The notes: generated by a model from the sequence alone, not told the origin. A DNA stretch of 64,000 nt from Sphingomonas sp. Mn802worker (GCF_000382485.1 NZ_AORY01000005.1:238964-302963), one strand, 5' to 3'. Counted from the first letter of the stretch, positions 9,755 through 19,592 are shown. Numbers and translations: made by a program.

Positions 9755-10377
9755 GCGAGCCGTCGCTGCAACACGCCGGGATCAACCTGGGCGGAACCGA
9801 AAATCACCCGGACGCCTATGCCGAGAGCGGCATCTTCGGCTTCTGGGTGTTCCTGATGAGCGACGCGGTGATCTTCGCACTGCTGTTCGCTGTCTACGGC
9901 ACGGCCCTCGCCGCCACCGCGGGTGGACCGACGCCTGCGAGCGAGTTCAAGCTAGACGCCGCGCTCGCCGAAACGCTTCTGCTGCTCACCAGCAGCTTGA
10001 CGATCGGGCTCACCGTGCTGGCAATGAAGTACGACAGGACCAGACGGCCCGTGTTGGCATGGATGGGTGTCACCCTCCTCTTAGGTGTCACCTTTCTCGC
10101 GATGGAAGGGCACGATTTCGCGACCATGTTCGCTCACGGCGCCTATCCGACGCGTAGCGCGTTCCTGTCCGCGTTCTTCGCGCTCGTGCCCCTGCACGGT
10201 ATCCACGTCCTCGCGGGCTGCGTGTGGATGCTGGTAGCGGCGGCGCAGATCCTCGCCTACGGCTTCGACGCGCGCGTGCGCATCAACATACTCCGTTTGA
10301 GCCTATTCTGGCACTTTCTCGACGTGATCTGGGTCGCGATCCTGAGCGTCGTCTACCTGCAGGCGCATCTGCCATGA
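9751..10377 (+). CDS. cyoC: cytochrome o ubiquinol oxidase subunit III
   Basis: A 208-residue five-helix membrane protein of the cytochrome oxidase subunit III family. It shows GFWVFLMSDAVIFALLFAVY at the first helix and the conserved LVPLHGIHVLAG and SLFWHFLDVIWVAI helices near the end. The start overlaps the cyoB stop (ATGA) and its own stop overlaps the cyoD start in the same manner, so translation is likely coupled through the operon. Length and topology match CyoC. Confidence 0.94.
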   Translation: MSEPSLQHAGINLGGTENHPDAYAESGIFGFWVFLMSDAVIFALLFAVYGTALAATAGGPTPASEFKLDAALAETLLLLTSSLTIGLTVLAMKYDRTRRPVLAWMGVTLLLGVTFLAMEGHDFATMFAHGAYPTRSAFLSAFFALVPLHGIHVLAGCVWMLVAAAQILAYGFDARVRINILRLSLFWHFLDVIWVAILSVVYLQAHLP

Positions 10378-10676
10378 ACGACCGCCGGCATGAGACGCTG
10401 ACCTATCTGACCGGCTTCATGCTCGCGCTAGCGCTGACGCTTGCCGCCTTCACCGCAGTGCACTGGCCGGTCGCGTCTGCGGGCACCACGCTCGCGCTCA
10501 TTCTCGGGCTCGGTTTGGTGCAGGTGGTCGTGCAGTTCCGCTGCTTTCTTCACATCAGTCTCGCCAGATCGTCCCGCGACGACCTGCTGCTGGTGTTGTT
10601 CTCGACGTTGATTGTCACGCTGATGGTGTCGGGTACGCTCGTCATCCTGTTCAACCTGCGCGGACGCATGATGTAA
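10374..10676 (+). CDS. cyoD: cytochrome o ubiquinol oxidase subunit IV
   Basis: A 100-residue protein with three transmembrane helices, matching CyoD in length and position. The QVVVQFRCFLHI stretch in the second helix is characteristic of the family. Translation starts at an ATG overlapping the cyoC stop. It stabilises assembly of the oxidase. No haem O synthase (cyoE) follows in the window; the next gene is on the opposite strand. Confidence 0.92.
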   Translation: MNDRRHETLTYLTGFMLALALTLAAFTAVHWPVASAGTTLALILGLGLVQVVVQFRCFLHISLARSSRDDLLLVLFSTLIVTLMVSGTLVILFNLRGRMM

Positions 10677-10997
10677 CAACCCACCTATGCGTGAATGTGC
10701 ACACCATCGGTACGGGCGGTAACGGCCGGTCCGGCAAAACGGCGCGCAATGGCGAGACGCTGTTCCGCGCCAGTCGAACGAGCTTCCTGCCAGTGCTCGA
10801 GCGCTGCCTAAAAACGGACAGGCAAATCACTCCCATCGGCGGGCGTTTGCAGTCATTATCCTACGAGCTGAACGAACGTACGCTTCTTCGCTATGCCCGC
10901 TTGAAAGCTGATGGGCCGCTCACCACCCACTATCGCTTGTGCGCAACGTGGTGACCTTTCACGTCTTTTGTAACGAGTGACCCCACGATACTCGAAC
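10677..10997. other. intergenic gap between cyoD and the maltodextrin operon
   Basis: Three hundred bases with no convincing gene. An 87-codon frame here has no recognisable motif. The last ~50 bases (about 10945-10985) resemble 28105-28140 beside the decayed operon copy, so this edge marks one end of the duplicated block. Confidence 0.5.
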
Positions 10998-12527
10998 TCA
11001 AACCGCCTTTACCCGCGTCATCGCCGCGGCAGCGACCAGCATCGTCGCGGCGGCGAACGCCATTGTCCAGATCGGCTCGCTTGGAAAGAAGTGCTTGGTG
11101 ATAGACCCCATCACGGTCGCGATCAGCAATTGCGGCACCACCACAAACACATTGAACAGTCCCATGTAGACGCCCAGCTTGCGCTGCGGCAGCGCGGAGG
11201 CGAGGATCGCGTAGGGCATGGCGAGGATCGTCGACCAGGCGATTCCAATCCCAACCTCGCTTAAGAGCAGCCAACGGTAATTGGGCACGAGGAAGATGCT
11301 TGCGAAGCCCGCCGCCCCGCAGACCAGCCCGACGATGTGCGTGCGCGCCTGCCCGATGCGCCGCGCGAGCAGCGGGATCAGCACCAGCGCCGACACTGCC
11401 GCGACCCCGTTGTACGTCGCGAACAGCACGTCGACCCAGCTCGCGCCCTCCTGATAGGCCGCACTACCCGCATCCGCCGCGCCGAAGAAGCGCCGGGTCA
11501 CCACCGGCGTCGTGTTGATCCACATGATGAACAGCGCAGACCAGCTGAAGAACTGCACCAGCGCTAGCCGCTTCATCAGCGTCGGCATGCCTGAGAAATC
11601 GCCGACGATATGCCCCAGCATGCCCGCAGTCTGCCCACCGCGCGCGCGCCGGACCGCAACCAGGCTGGCGAGGCCGTAAGCGGCAAGCAGCCCGCCCAGC
11701 AGATACACTTCCTTCTCCAGTCCGCTTGCCGCGACCAGCACGATCACCGCGGCACCAGCGGCAATCCACGCAACGCACGCCGCATCGCTGCGCGCCGCGA
11801 GCACGCGCAGCACGTGCGCCTCCTCGCCCGCGTCGGCCGCGCCGTCGAACCGTGCCAGCTCGTCGGGTGAATATTCACGTGTCGACACGACGGTCCAGAT
11901 CACGCTCGCCAGCAATGCCGCGCCGCCGAACCAGAAGGCGTAGCGCACCGAATCGGGGATTGTCCCCGCCGCAGCGACGTTCGACACGCCCAGCCGCTCA
12001 AGCATCCAGGGGAAGATCGAGCCCACCACCGCGCCCGCACCGATGAACGCGGTCTGCACGCCGTACCCGGCGGCGTGCTGATCCTTGTCGAGCATGTCGC
12101 CGACGAAGGCGCGGAACGGCTCCATCGACACGTTGAGCGACGCATCGAGCACCCACAGCATGACAGCGGCGACCAGCAGCACCGGGCTCTCGGGCATGAC
12201 CAGCAGCGCGATTGCAGCAAGCAGCGCGCCGGCGAGGAAATACGGCCGCCGCCGCCCCAGCCGCCCCAGCCACGTGCGGTCGCTCAAATGCCCGATCACC
12301 GGCTGCACCAACAGTCCGGTCAGCGGCGCCGCCACCCAGAGCGCGGGCAGGTCATCGAGGCTGGTGCCGAGCGACTGGAAGATCCGGCTCATGTTCGCGT
12401 TCTGGAGCGCAAAGCCGATCTGGATGCCGAAGAAGCCGAACGAGATGTTGAGCAAGCCGAGCAGACTTTGTCGCTTGCGCCGCTGCAGCGCACCCTCCGC
12501 TTGAACCGCTGCCGCTACGCTGACCAT
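10998..12527 (-). CDS. SLC45-like MFS sugar (maltodextrin/disaccharide) transporter
   Basis: A 509-residue inner-membrane protein with about twelve hydrophobic helices. The N-terminal half has FGFFGIQIGFALQNANMSR and the motif GHLSDRTWLGRLGRRRPYF, close to the signature shared by sucrose/maltose symporters of the SLC45 and plant SUC families. It is the last gene of the amylase-glucosidase operon, starting about 14 bases after the halogenase-family gene, with GGAGAAC ahead of its ATG. By analogy with the Caulobacter malA-malY-malI loci it probably imports maltose or maltodextrin across the inner membrane after the TonB receptor brings it across the outer one. The substrate is inferred from context. 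Confidence 0.87.
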   Translation of the reverse strand: MVSVAAAVQAEGALQRRKRQSLLGLLNISFGFFGIQIGFALQNANMSRIFQSLGTSLDDLPALWVAAPLTGLLVQPVIGHLSDRTWLGRLGRRRPYFLAGALLAAIALLVMPESPVLLVAAVMLWVLDASLNVSMEPFRAFVGDMLDKDQHAAGYGVQTAFIGAGAVVGSIFPWMLERLGVSNVAAAGTIPDSVRYAFWFGGAALLASVIWTVVSTREYSPDELARFDGAADAGEEAHVLRVLAARSDAACVAWIAAGAAVIVLVAASGLEKEVYLLGGLLAAYGLASLVAVRRARGGQTAGMLGHIVGDFSGMPTLMKRLALVQFFSWSALFIMWINTTPVVTRRFFGAADAGSAAYQEGASWVDVLFATYNGVAAVSALVLIPLLARRIGQARTHIVGLVCGAAGFASIFLVPNYRWLLLSEVGIGIAWSTILAMPYAILASALPQRKLGVYMGLFNVFVVVPQLLIATVMGSITKHFFPSEPIWTMAFAAATMLVAAAAMTRVKAV

Positions 12528-12540
12528 CCCGTGTTCTCCG

Positions 12541-14043
12541 TTACGTGCGCGCGAGCGCGGCGGCGTGATCGCCGAAATTGAGCAAACAGCCGTCCAGCAG
12601 CCGGTCGATCGCAGCCGTATTGGTCGGCGCGGGCGCGGGCCTGAGCCGCGCGTCGTCGGGGAACGTACCGTACCCTGCGAACAGCACCTCCCACGACAGG
12701 GCCGAGTAGAAACCTGCTAAGTCGCGCCGTGTCACCTCCGCGGCGACGTCGCGCCCGGTGAACCACGCGGTCATGATCGCCTTCAGATCATCCGACAGGT
12801 GATCGTTGGCGGCGTTGCAGCGCCAGAAGTCGGTGTCGCCGCGACTGTTCAGCCGGTAATGCGCGACGATGTAATCACGTACGCCTTCGAACCGCCGCGC
12901 GATCTCGGCGTTGAACGCGTCGCGTCGCGCGGGCGTGCCCTGCCCCTTCTCGTACGCGTCGATGAACCGCTCGACCATCGTCTGCGTCAGGTGCAGCGCC
13001 GTTGCCTCCAGCGGCTCGATGAAGCCTTGCGCGAGGCCGATGGCGAGGCAGTTGGCGTGCCACGCGTGCTCGACGCGCCCGACCTTCAAAGCCAGGTGCC
13101 GCGCGCTCACATCAGCGTCTAGCAGTCGCAGATGCCGCCTAAGTTCGGTTTCGGCCGCGTCCGCCGACAGGTAATCGGACGCATAGACGTAGCCGTTGCC
13201 CGTCCGCGACGTGAGCGGAATTGCCCACGCCCAGCCGCTCGACAGCGCGGTCGCGGTGGTGTGCGCGTTAATCGGCGCACCAGCCTCGCGCGGCGTCGGC
13301 AGCGTCACCGCGCGGTCGCAGAACAGGTTACTCGCGAACGGCACGAAACGCACGCCGAGCGCGCCTTGCGCGATCACCGAGCGGAACCCGCTCGCATCGA
13401 CGAAGGTGTCGGCCGTCACCCGCGCGCCGTCCCCGAGCACCAGCGCCGCAACCTCGCCGCTGGAATTTACGTCCACCATATCGACGCGCGCCGCGACGTG
13501 CGCGACACCGTGCGCCAGCGCGTGATTGCGCAGCACCGCGCCGACCTTGTGCGCGTCGAAGTGATAGCCGTAGCCGACCTCGAACGGGAAATTGTCCGGC
13601 GCGACCGGCGCGCGCTGCGCCTCGGCAAGCCGCGTGTTGAGGAAGAACCGGTCAGGACGCGCCGCTACGTCGAGGCCGGTCCGCCGCGCCAGCGCGTGCG
13701 CATGGAACGCGCCCGCGGTATGCAGGTCGATCGCGCTCGCGAACGGGTGAAAATAGCTGGTGTAGCCGGCGCGCGTCGACCAGCCATCGAAGCGGATCCC
13801 GGTCTTGTAGGTCGCGTCTGCCGCGGGCATCCAGTCCGCCTCGGCGATACCGAGACGCGCGAACAGCGCGCGCAGCTGCGGGGTCGATCCCTCGCCGACC
13901 CCGACAATGCCGATCTCGGGCGCCTCGATCACTGTCACGCGCGCCTGCGGCCAGGCGCTCGCGAACAGGCACGCCGCCATCCACCCCGCAGTACCGCCGC
14001 CGAGTACGACGACGCGCGGGGAGAGAGGCGGCATGTTGCTCAT
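12541..14043 (-). CDS. flavin-dependent tryptophan halogenase family protein (first copy)
   Basis: A 500-residue FAD protein of the PrnA superfamily. It has the GxGxxG dinucleotide motif at residues 15-20 (GGGTAGW), Lys80 in ATYKTGIRFDGW at the position of the PrnA active-site lysine, the halogenase signature W271-A-W273-A-I-P, and Glu346 in IEPLEAT where PrnA has its catalytic glutamate. The halogenation machinery therefore looks complete; reduced FAD would come from a separate reductase, and none is adjacent. The substrate is unknown. It sits inside a starch/maltodextrin operon, its start overlapping the GH97 stop by one base (TGATG). Such proteins recur beside TonB-dependent receptors in sphingomonads, Caulobacter and Xanthomonas, with unclear role. 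Confidence 0.88.
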   Translation of the reverse strand: MSNMPPLSPRVVVLGGGTAGWMAACLFASAWPQARVTVIEAPEIGIVGVGEGSTPQLRALFARLGIAEADWMPAADATYKTGIRFDGWSTRAGYTSYFHPFASAIDLHTAGAFHAHALARRTGLDVAARPDRFFLNTRLAEAQRAPVAPDNFPFEVGYGYHFDAHKVGAVLRNHALAHGVAHVAARVDMVDVNSSGEVAALVLGDGARVTADTFVDASGFRSVIAQGALGVRFVPFASNLFCDRAVTLPTPREAGAPINAHTTATALSSGWAWAIPLTSRTGNGYVYASDYLSADAAETELRRHLRLLDADVSARHLALKVGRVEHAWHANCLAIGLAQGFIEPLEATALHLTQTMVERFIDAYEKGQGTPARRDAFNAEIARRFEGVRDYIVAHYRLNSRGDTDFWRCNAANDHLSDDLKAIMTAWFTGRDVAAEVTRRDLAGFYSALSWEVLFAGYGTFPDDARLRPAPAPTNTAAIDRLLDGCLLNFGDHAAALART

Positions 14044-16130
14044 CAGCGGCGAATACGCCCGCCCGGCGCGACGAAGCGGATCGCCTGCCCGCCGCCCGGC
14101 GCGAGCTTGATCGTCAGCGGGTCGCCCCCGCGCACCTTGATCGTCTCAATCTTGATCGAGTGGCGCGCCTCCGTCTTGTAGTCGGCATCGTCACCGTCGC
14201 GGTACACCTGCGCGGTGTAGGTCTTGCCCTTGTCCAGGAAGTCGGTCGCGACGGTCAGCGTGCGCGCATTCTCGTCGGTGATGCTCCCCAGGTACCAGTC
14301 GTTCGACGCGCGGTCCTTGCGCGCGACGGTCACGTAATCGCCGACCTCGCCGTTCAGCACGCGCGTGTCCGACCAGTCGACCGGCACGTCGCGGATGAAC
14401 TGGAACGCGTCCATGTGCTTGGCATAATTCTCCGGCGTATCCGCCGCCATCGCGACGGGCGAGTAGATCACGACATAGAGCGCCAGCTGCTTCGCCTCGG
14501 TCGACTGGAGCGGGCTGCCCTCCGATCCCGTCAGGCTCAGCACGCCCGGCGTGAAGTCCATCGGCCCGCCCAGCCACTGGGTGAAGAACATGTTCGCCTC
14601 GTGCTCGGGCGGGTTCTTGCCCGGCCAGGCGTTGTACTCCATGCCCCGACCGCCCTCGCGGCTCAGCCAGTTCGGGTAGGTGCGGCGCAGCCCGGTATCC
14701 TTGACCGGCTCGTGGCTGTCGATCCCGATGCGGTATTTGGCGGCGGTCTCGACCACGCGGGAATAGTGGTTCACCATCCACTGCCCCTCGTGCCACTCGC
14801 GGTGCTTCGACCCGTCAGGGTCGACGCGCTCGATCTCGCCCGCGTCGGTGACGTAGCCGGTCTTGATCGCGGGGATGCCGTGGTCGCGCGCGAACTTGAA
14901 CGCGCGGTCGAGCTGGCTGTCATAGTGACTCGCCGACCCGCCCGTTTCATTGTGTCCGATTAGATACACGCCCTTCGACTTGGCATAGCGCGCCAGCTCG
15001 TCCGCGTTGAAATCGGGCGTCGGCTGGTCGAACTGCATCGCGTTGCCATCGCCAAACCAGTCGCCGTTCCAGCCGACGTTCCACCCCTCGACCAGCACGC
15101 CCGGTATCCGGTTCGCCGCAGCAAAATCGATGTAGCGTTTGACGTTCGCGGTGGTGGCGCCGTGTTTGGGCCCGGTCGCCCAGGTCCAGTCGCCCTTGAT
15201 CATGTTCCACCACACGCCGACGAACTTGCCCGGCTTGATCCATGACACGTCGCCCAGCTTATTGGGCTCATTCAGATTGAGCTCGATGTGGCTCATGTAG
15301 AGGCCCGGCGCGTCGTCGGCGATGATGATCGTGCGCCACGGCGTCGCGAACGGCGCGTCGCGACTGACCTTGGGCGCGCCCGAGCCCGGCGTCAGCACCG
15401 CCTTCAGCGTCGTGGTGCCCGCCACCTGCGCCAGGTTCATCGCCGAATAATCGACCAGCGCCGCTTCATGGATCGCTACGTGCGTGCCGCTCGCGAGCTT
15501 GGCGGTGAACACCGTCTGCGCGGTGCCGACCGCACTGATCGGGGTCTTGTTGTAGAGGTACTCCTCGCGGTTCCACTCGAACGCGGGCTTCCACCACGCG
15601 GTGCCGTCTTCTGCGAGCGCGAACTGCGTCAGCTCCTCCGCGATGTTGGCGTGGTGCAGATTGGGCTGGTCGGGGAAGGAGTAACGGAAACCGACGCCAT
15701 CGTCGAAGATGCGGAAGGTGACCACCATCTCGCGGTTCAGGTTCTTGGTCTCGCGCAGGCGCACGACCAGCTCGTTGTGATTATCGCGGATCGTCTTCCA
15801 CTCGCCGAACGGCTGCGTCCACGACGTGTCGCTCTTGCTCTGCGAGGTGGAGACGAGCGCCAGCGCACGGTCGATCTTGCGTGCATCGGTGAACAGGAAG
15901 CCCAGCGCGCTGGGGCGGATCACCGGCTTGCCGCGCCGCGCGATCGCGTAGGTCGCGCGCCCGTCGCCGTCGATCGCGACCGACACGGTGATCGACCCGT
16001 CGGGCGAGGCACCGCGCGCGACGACGTTGTCGCCCGGCGATGGCACGACCGCGCGCGTATCCTGCGCGAGCGCGATCGCGGGGGTCATCGCGGAGGTGGC
16101 GGCGGCGAGCGCCAGCAGAAGGGTCTTCAT
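14043..16130 (-). CDS. GH97 family alpha-glucosidase (SusB-like)
   Basis: A 695-residue exported glycoside hydrolase with signal peptide MKTLLLALAAATSAMTPAIALAQ, then the N-terminal beta-sandwich, a TIM barrel and a C-terminal beta domain of GH97. GHNETGG (His393, Glu395) and Glu498 in MEYNAWPGKNPPEHEANM occupy the positions I associate with the base-catalyst glutamates of inverting SusB-type alpha-glucosidases; in retaining GH97 galactosidases these are replaced. It should release glucose from maltose and maltodextrins in the periplasm. The frame stays open upstream to 16499, but that extension overlaps the GH13 gene and lacks a signal peptide, so I use the ATG at 16130, five bases after the GH13 stop. 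Confidence 0.9.
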   Translation of the reverse strand: MKTLLLALAAATSAMTPAIALAQDTRAVVPSPGDNVVARGASPDGSITVSVAIDGDGRATYAIARRGKPVIRPSALGFLFTDARKIDRALALVSTSQSKSDTSWTQPFGEWKTIRDNHNELVVRLRETKNLNREMVVTFRIFDDGVGFRYSFPDQPNLHHANIAEELTQFALAEDGTAWWKPAFEWNREEYLYNKTPISAVGTAQTVFTAKLASGTHVAIHEAALVDYSAMNLAQVAGTTTLKAVLTPGSGAPKVSRDAPFATPWRTIIIADDAPGLYMSHIELNLNEPNKLGDVSWIKPGKFVGVWWNMIKGDWTWATGPKHGATTANVKRYIDFAAANRIPGVLVEGWNVGWNGDWFGDGNAMQFDQPTPDFNADELARYAKSKGVYLIGHNETGGSASHYDSQLDRAFKFARDHGIPAIKTGYVTDAGEIERVDPDGSKHREWHEGQWMVNHYSRVVETAAKYRIGIDSHEPVKDTGLRRTYPNWLSREGGRGMEYNAWPGKNPPEHEANMFFTQWLGGPMDFTPGVLSLTGSEGSPLQSTEAKQLALYVVIYSPVAMAADTPENYAKHMDAFQFIRDVPVDWSDTRVLNGEVGDYVTVARKDRASNDWYLGSITDENARTLTVATDFLDKGKTYTAQVYRDGDDADYKTEARHSIKIETIKVRGGDPLTIKLAPGGGQAIRFVAPGGRIRR

Positions 16131-16134
16131 GTGG

Positions 16135-17748
16135 TTAGTCCTTTCGCGCGACCAGCGCGCCGTAGGGGGCAAAGTCGGCGCCGTTGACGCCAATCGAAAT
16201 GAGGCGGGAGAGGTCGGCCGCGCCCGCCCACACCTGCGGCTCGGGCGACAGGTTGAAGACGCAGACGACGCGGTCGTTGCGATACGGCCGCGCGAACACC
16301 AGCAGCGCGTCGTCGGCGTGGAGCACCTCGAACCCGCCCAGCCTGAGCGCCGCCTCGTCGCGCCTGAGTGCCAGCACGGCCCTCGTCCAGTGGAGCAGCG
16401 AGTCCGCGTCCGCTTCCTGCACGTCAACCGCGAGCGTGCCGTGATCCCCGCCGAGCGGCAGCCATGGTTGGACGGTGGAGAAGCCGAGCTGCGCGGCATC
16501 GTGCTTCCACGGCATCGGCGTGCGGGCGCCGTCGCGTGACAGCGTCAGCGGCCAGTTGGCGATCGCCTCGGGGTCCTGCAGCAGCTCGAACGGCACGTCG
16601 ACCTGCGTCAGCCCCAGTTCCTCGCCGTAATAGAGGATCGGATTGCCGCGAAGCGCGCCCAGCAGCAGCATCTTCATCCGCGCGAAGGCGCCGCGAACCT
16701 CAGGCGCGTGTTCGGGTGCTACCCAACGCGAGATCGCGCGCGGCGCGTCGTGGTTCTCGAACGCCCAGCTCGGCCACCCCACACCCGCTTCATCGGGCCA
16801 TTTCGTCACCGCCTCCGCCACCACCGCGGGCGTCAGCGCGGGCGCGTAGAGGAAGTCGAACCCGTAGGAGCTGTTCAAGCGCCGGTCGTCGGCGGTGAAC
16901 AGCTTGCGCTCGCGGTCGCTGTCGGTGCCGCCCACCTCGGCCACCGTGAAGCGATCGTCATATTCGTCGAACACCGCGCGGATGCGTTCGATGAACACCG
17001 GGATGTCGGCGTGGCTCTGGTTGTAGCGGTGCTCCTGGAAATCGAACGGTCGCGTGCGCGGACCGTCGTCGGTCGCGGGCGGATTGTCCGGGAACGCGGG
17101 GTCGTACATCAGGAAGTTGAGCGCATCGAGGCGGTAGCCGTCCGCGCCGCGATCGAGCCAGAACCGCGCGACGTCTAGCAGCGCGGCCTGCACGTCGGCG
17201 TTGTGGCCGTTGATCTGCGGCTGTTCCTTCAGGAAATTGTGCAGGTAATATTGCCCGCGCCGCGCGTCCCACGTCCACGCCGGGCCGCCGAACACCGACT
17301 GCCAGTTGTTGGGCGGGCTGCCGTCCGGCTTCGCGTCACGCCACACGTACCAGTCGGCGTGCGCGCTCGTCCGGCTGGCGCGGCTGTCCTTGAACCACGG
17401 ATGCTGGTCGGAGGTATGCGCCCACACCTGATCGAGCAGCACCTTCAATCCCAGCGCATGCGCGCGCGCGACCAGCGCGTCGAAGTCGGCGAGCGTGCCG
17501 AACACCGGATCGACGTCGCAGTAATCCGACACGTCATAGCCGAAATCGGCCATCGGCGAGGTGAAGAAGGGCGAGATCCACACCGCGTCGACGCCCAGCG
17601 ACGCGACATAATCCAAGTGCGCGGTGATCCCGGCGAGGTCGCCCACCCCGTCGCCGTTCGCGTCGGCGAAGCTGCGCGGGTAGATCTGGTAGATCACCGC
17701 GCCCTTCCACCAGGCGCCGTCGCTCTTGTTCGTCATCGCATCGCTCAC
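16135..17748 (-). CDS. GH13 alpha-glucosidase (intact operon copy)
   Basis: About 537 residues, no signal peptide, so probably cytoplasmic, splitting maltose/maltodextrin to glucose. It has the GH13 start WWKGAVIYQIYPRSFADANG and the conserved regions: DQVWAHTSDQHPWF, GYRLDALNF with nucleophile Asp204, AEVGG with acid/base Glu267, and AFENHD with Asp330 (numbered from the ATG at 17736). The start is either that ATG or the GTG at 17748; GGGGGA five bases before the GTG and its GTGA overlap with the amylase stop favour the GTG. A near-identical homologue, about 90 percent by eye, lies at 30833-32437 in the decayed duplicate. Confidence 0.92.
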   Translation of the reverse strand: MSDAMTNKSDGAWWKGAVIYQIYPRSFADANGDGVGDLAGITAHLDYVASLGVDAVWISPFFTSPMADFGYDVSDYCDVDPVFGTLADFDALVARAHALGLKVLLDQVWAHTSDQHPWFKDSRASRTSAHADWYVWRDAKPDGSPPNNWQSVFGGPAWTWDARRGQYYLHNFLKEQPQINGHNADVQAALLDVARFWLDRGADGYRLDALNFLMYDPAFPDNPPATDDGPRTRPFDFQEHRYNQSHADIPVFIERIRAVFDEYDDRFTVAEVGGTDSDRERKLFTADDRRLNSSYGFDFLYAPALTPAVVAEAVTKWPDEAGVGWPSWAFENHDAPRAISRWVAPEHAPEVRGAFARMKMLLLGALRGNPILYYGEELGLTQVDVPFELLQDPEAIANWPLTLSRDGARTPMPWKHDAAQLGFSTVQPWLPLGGDHGTLAVDVQEADADSLLHWTRAVLALRRDEAALRLGGFEVLHADDALLVFARPYRNDRVVCVFNLSPEPQVWAGAADLSRLISIGVNGADFAPYGALVARKD

Positions 17749-19592
17749 TTTGTTCCCCCAAGCGCGCACACCGCGTAGCCGAACGCGGGCAGCGTGACAC
17801 GCAGCGATCCGGGCGCGGCGACCGCGGCGGCGCACCCGCTTCCCGCCAGCACGCGCGCGCTGGCGGCACCGGGCTCGACCTCGATCAACCGTTCGATCGG
17901 CGTCGCGCCCGTGTTGAAGGCGAGCAGCACCTCGGCGTTCGTCACGGGATCGAAGCGCGAGATCGCGAGCAGCCCCGGCTTCTCCTCGCGCGCGCGCAAG
18001 CGCTGCCGCCCGCGCGTCAGCGCCGGCGTCGCGACGCGCACCCGTGCGAGCGCGGCGGTCTGCCTGAACAGCGGATTGTCCTGCCCGAAATGCGCGGTCG
18101 CGGTGGTCGTCGTCGTGCCGAGCAGGCGGTTGTCGTTGTAGCTCGCCACTTTGCTCGCGAACATGTCCTCGCGCGCGTCCTGGTCATTGCCGTCGCCGGT
18201 GAAGCCCTGCTCGTCGCCCGAATAGACCGTCGGCACGCCGCGCAGGCTCAGCAGCATGGCGTTGCCCAGCATCACGCGGCGCATGACCTCGTCATCGCTC
18301 GCCTTCGGGAACGCCTGCCGGACGTAATAAGCGAAACGGCCGTTGTCGTGATTGCTGATGAAGGTCGGCAATTGCTGCGCAGCATCCGCGCCGCCCTCGT
18401 ATAACGCGTCGCCGCGGAACAGTCGCTCGAACGCGTCGGTGCCGCGCGTGCCCGCGACCGTCAGCAGCACCGCCTCGCGGAACGAGAAGTCGAGCACCGC
18501 GGGGAATTGGTCGACGCGGGTATGGATTGCCTGCGGGCCGGGATCGAGGTTGGTGTTCGACACCTCGCCGAAGATGTGGAAGTTCGGAATGCCCTTGGCG
18601 TGCGCGCGCGCCAGCATCGCGGGGACGAACGCTTGCCAGAACTCCGGATTGACGTGGCGCGCGGTGTCGATGCGATACCCGTCGACGCCGAACCGGTCGA
18701 TCCAGCCGCCAAAGATGTCGATCATCCCCGACACCACGCGCGGGTTCTCTGTCATCAGATCGTCGAGTCCGACGAAATCGCCCATCGTCGCGCTCTCGTT
18801 CTCGAACGTGGTGTTGCCGCGATTATGGTACAGGCGGATGTCGTTGAGCCAATCGGGCGACTTGGCGTGCTCGTCGCCTTTCGCCAGGAACGGCGTATAG
18901 GCGTAAGTCGGATCGTTGAGCTTGGCGAAATTTGCCGCGGTCTGCACGTCGTCGCCCGCGAAACCCGCATTGATCGCGGGGCCGTTCACCCCGCCGCGGC
19001 GCTGGTAGGGATAGTCCGCGCGGCTGCGGTACGTGCACGCGCCGCACTCGCGATACTGGATCACGTCGGCGGTGTGGTTGACGATGATGTCCATATACAC
19101 CTTGATCCCGCGCGCGTGCGCGGCATCGACCAGGGCCTTGAACTCGGCATCGGTCCCCAGATGCGGGTCGACGTGGTTAAAGTCGGTGATCCAGTAGCCG
19201 TGATAACCCGCGCTTTCCTGCCCCGGCGCGCCCTGAACGGGCTTGTTCCTGAACACCGGCCCGACCCAAATCGCGGTCGCGCCGAGCGACTGGATGTAGG
19301 GCAGCCGCCGCATCAATCCGGTCAGGTCGCCGCCGTGATAGAAGCCTTTCGAGGTCGGATCATAGCCGGTGCGCAACCGGTCGCCGGTCAACCCGCCGCG
19401 GTCGTTGGAAGGGTCGGCATTGTCGAACCGGTCGGGCAGCGCGAAATAGATCACCTCGTCCTGCGGCAACCGCGCGCGCAGCGCTTTGAGCGTCGCATCG
19501 ACATTTTGCGCCGAACCAGCCGCGGGCGCGCCCAGCAGCAGCGCTGCCGACATCGCCGCGAGCATCGCCCGCCTCATCCTGCTCCGCGTCAT
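17745..19592 (-). CDS. secreted GH13 alpha-amylase
   Basis: A 615-residue protein with a cleavable signal peptide (residues 1-28, ending GSAQ) and an (alpha/beta)8 GH13 barrel that opens with DEVIYFALPDRFDNADPSND. Catalytic blocks are present: MDIIVNHTADVIQY, DGYRIDTARHV (nucleophile), HIFGEVSN (acid/base) and FISNHDNGRF. It probably cuts starch or long maltodextrins outside the inner membrane to feed the downstream glucosidases. It is the first gene of the operon; the ATG at 19592 has GGGAGGGG upstream. The promoter region between it and the divergent LacI gene holds a palindrome shared with the TonB-receptor promoter. A broken homologue lies at 32434-34090. Confidence 0.92.
   Translation of the reverse strand: MTRSRMRRAMLAAMSAALLLGAPAAGSAQNVDATLKALRARLPQDEVIYFALPDRFDNADPSNDRGGLTGDRLRTGYDPTSKGFYHGGDLTGLMRRLPYIQSLGATAIWVGPVFRNKPVQGAPGQESAGYHGYWITDFNHVDPHLGTDAEFKALVDAAHARGIKVYMDIIVNHTADVIQYRECGACTYRSRADYPYQRRGGVNGPAINAGFAGDDVQTAANFAKLNDPTYAYTPFLAKGDEHAKSPDWLNDIRLYHNRGNTTFENESATMGDFVGLDDLMTENPRVVSGMIDIFGGWIDRFGVDGYRIDTARHVNPEFWQAFVPAMLARAHAKGIPNFHIFGEVSNTNLDPGPQAIHTRVDQFPAVLDFSFREAVLLTVAGTRGTDAFERLFRGDALYEGGADAAQQLPTFISNHDNGRFAYYVRQAFPKASDDEVMRRVMLGNAMLLSLRGVPTVYSGDEQGFTGDGNDQDAREDMFASKVASYNDNRLLGTTTTTATAHFGQDNPLFRQTAALARVRVATPALTRGRQRLRAREEKPGLLAISRFDPVTNAEVLLAFNTGATPIERLIEVEPGAASARVLAGSGCAAAVAAPGSLRVTLPAFGYAVCALGGTK

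Noticed and set aside
10691..10954. 87-codon plus-strand frame after cyoD
   Set aside because: No ribosome site, no motif, and composition like non-coding DNA; not called as a gene.
16131..16499. Upstream extension of the GH97 frame
   Set aside because: It overlaps the GH13 gene in another frame and would hide the clear signal peptide at 16130.
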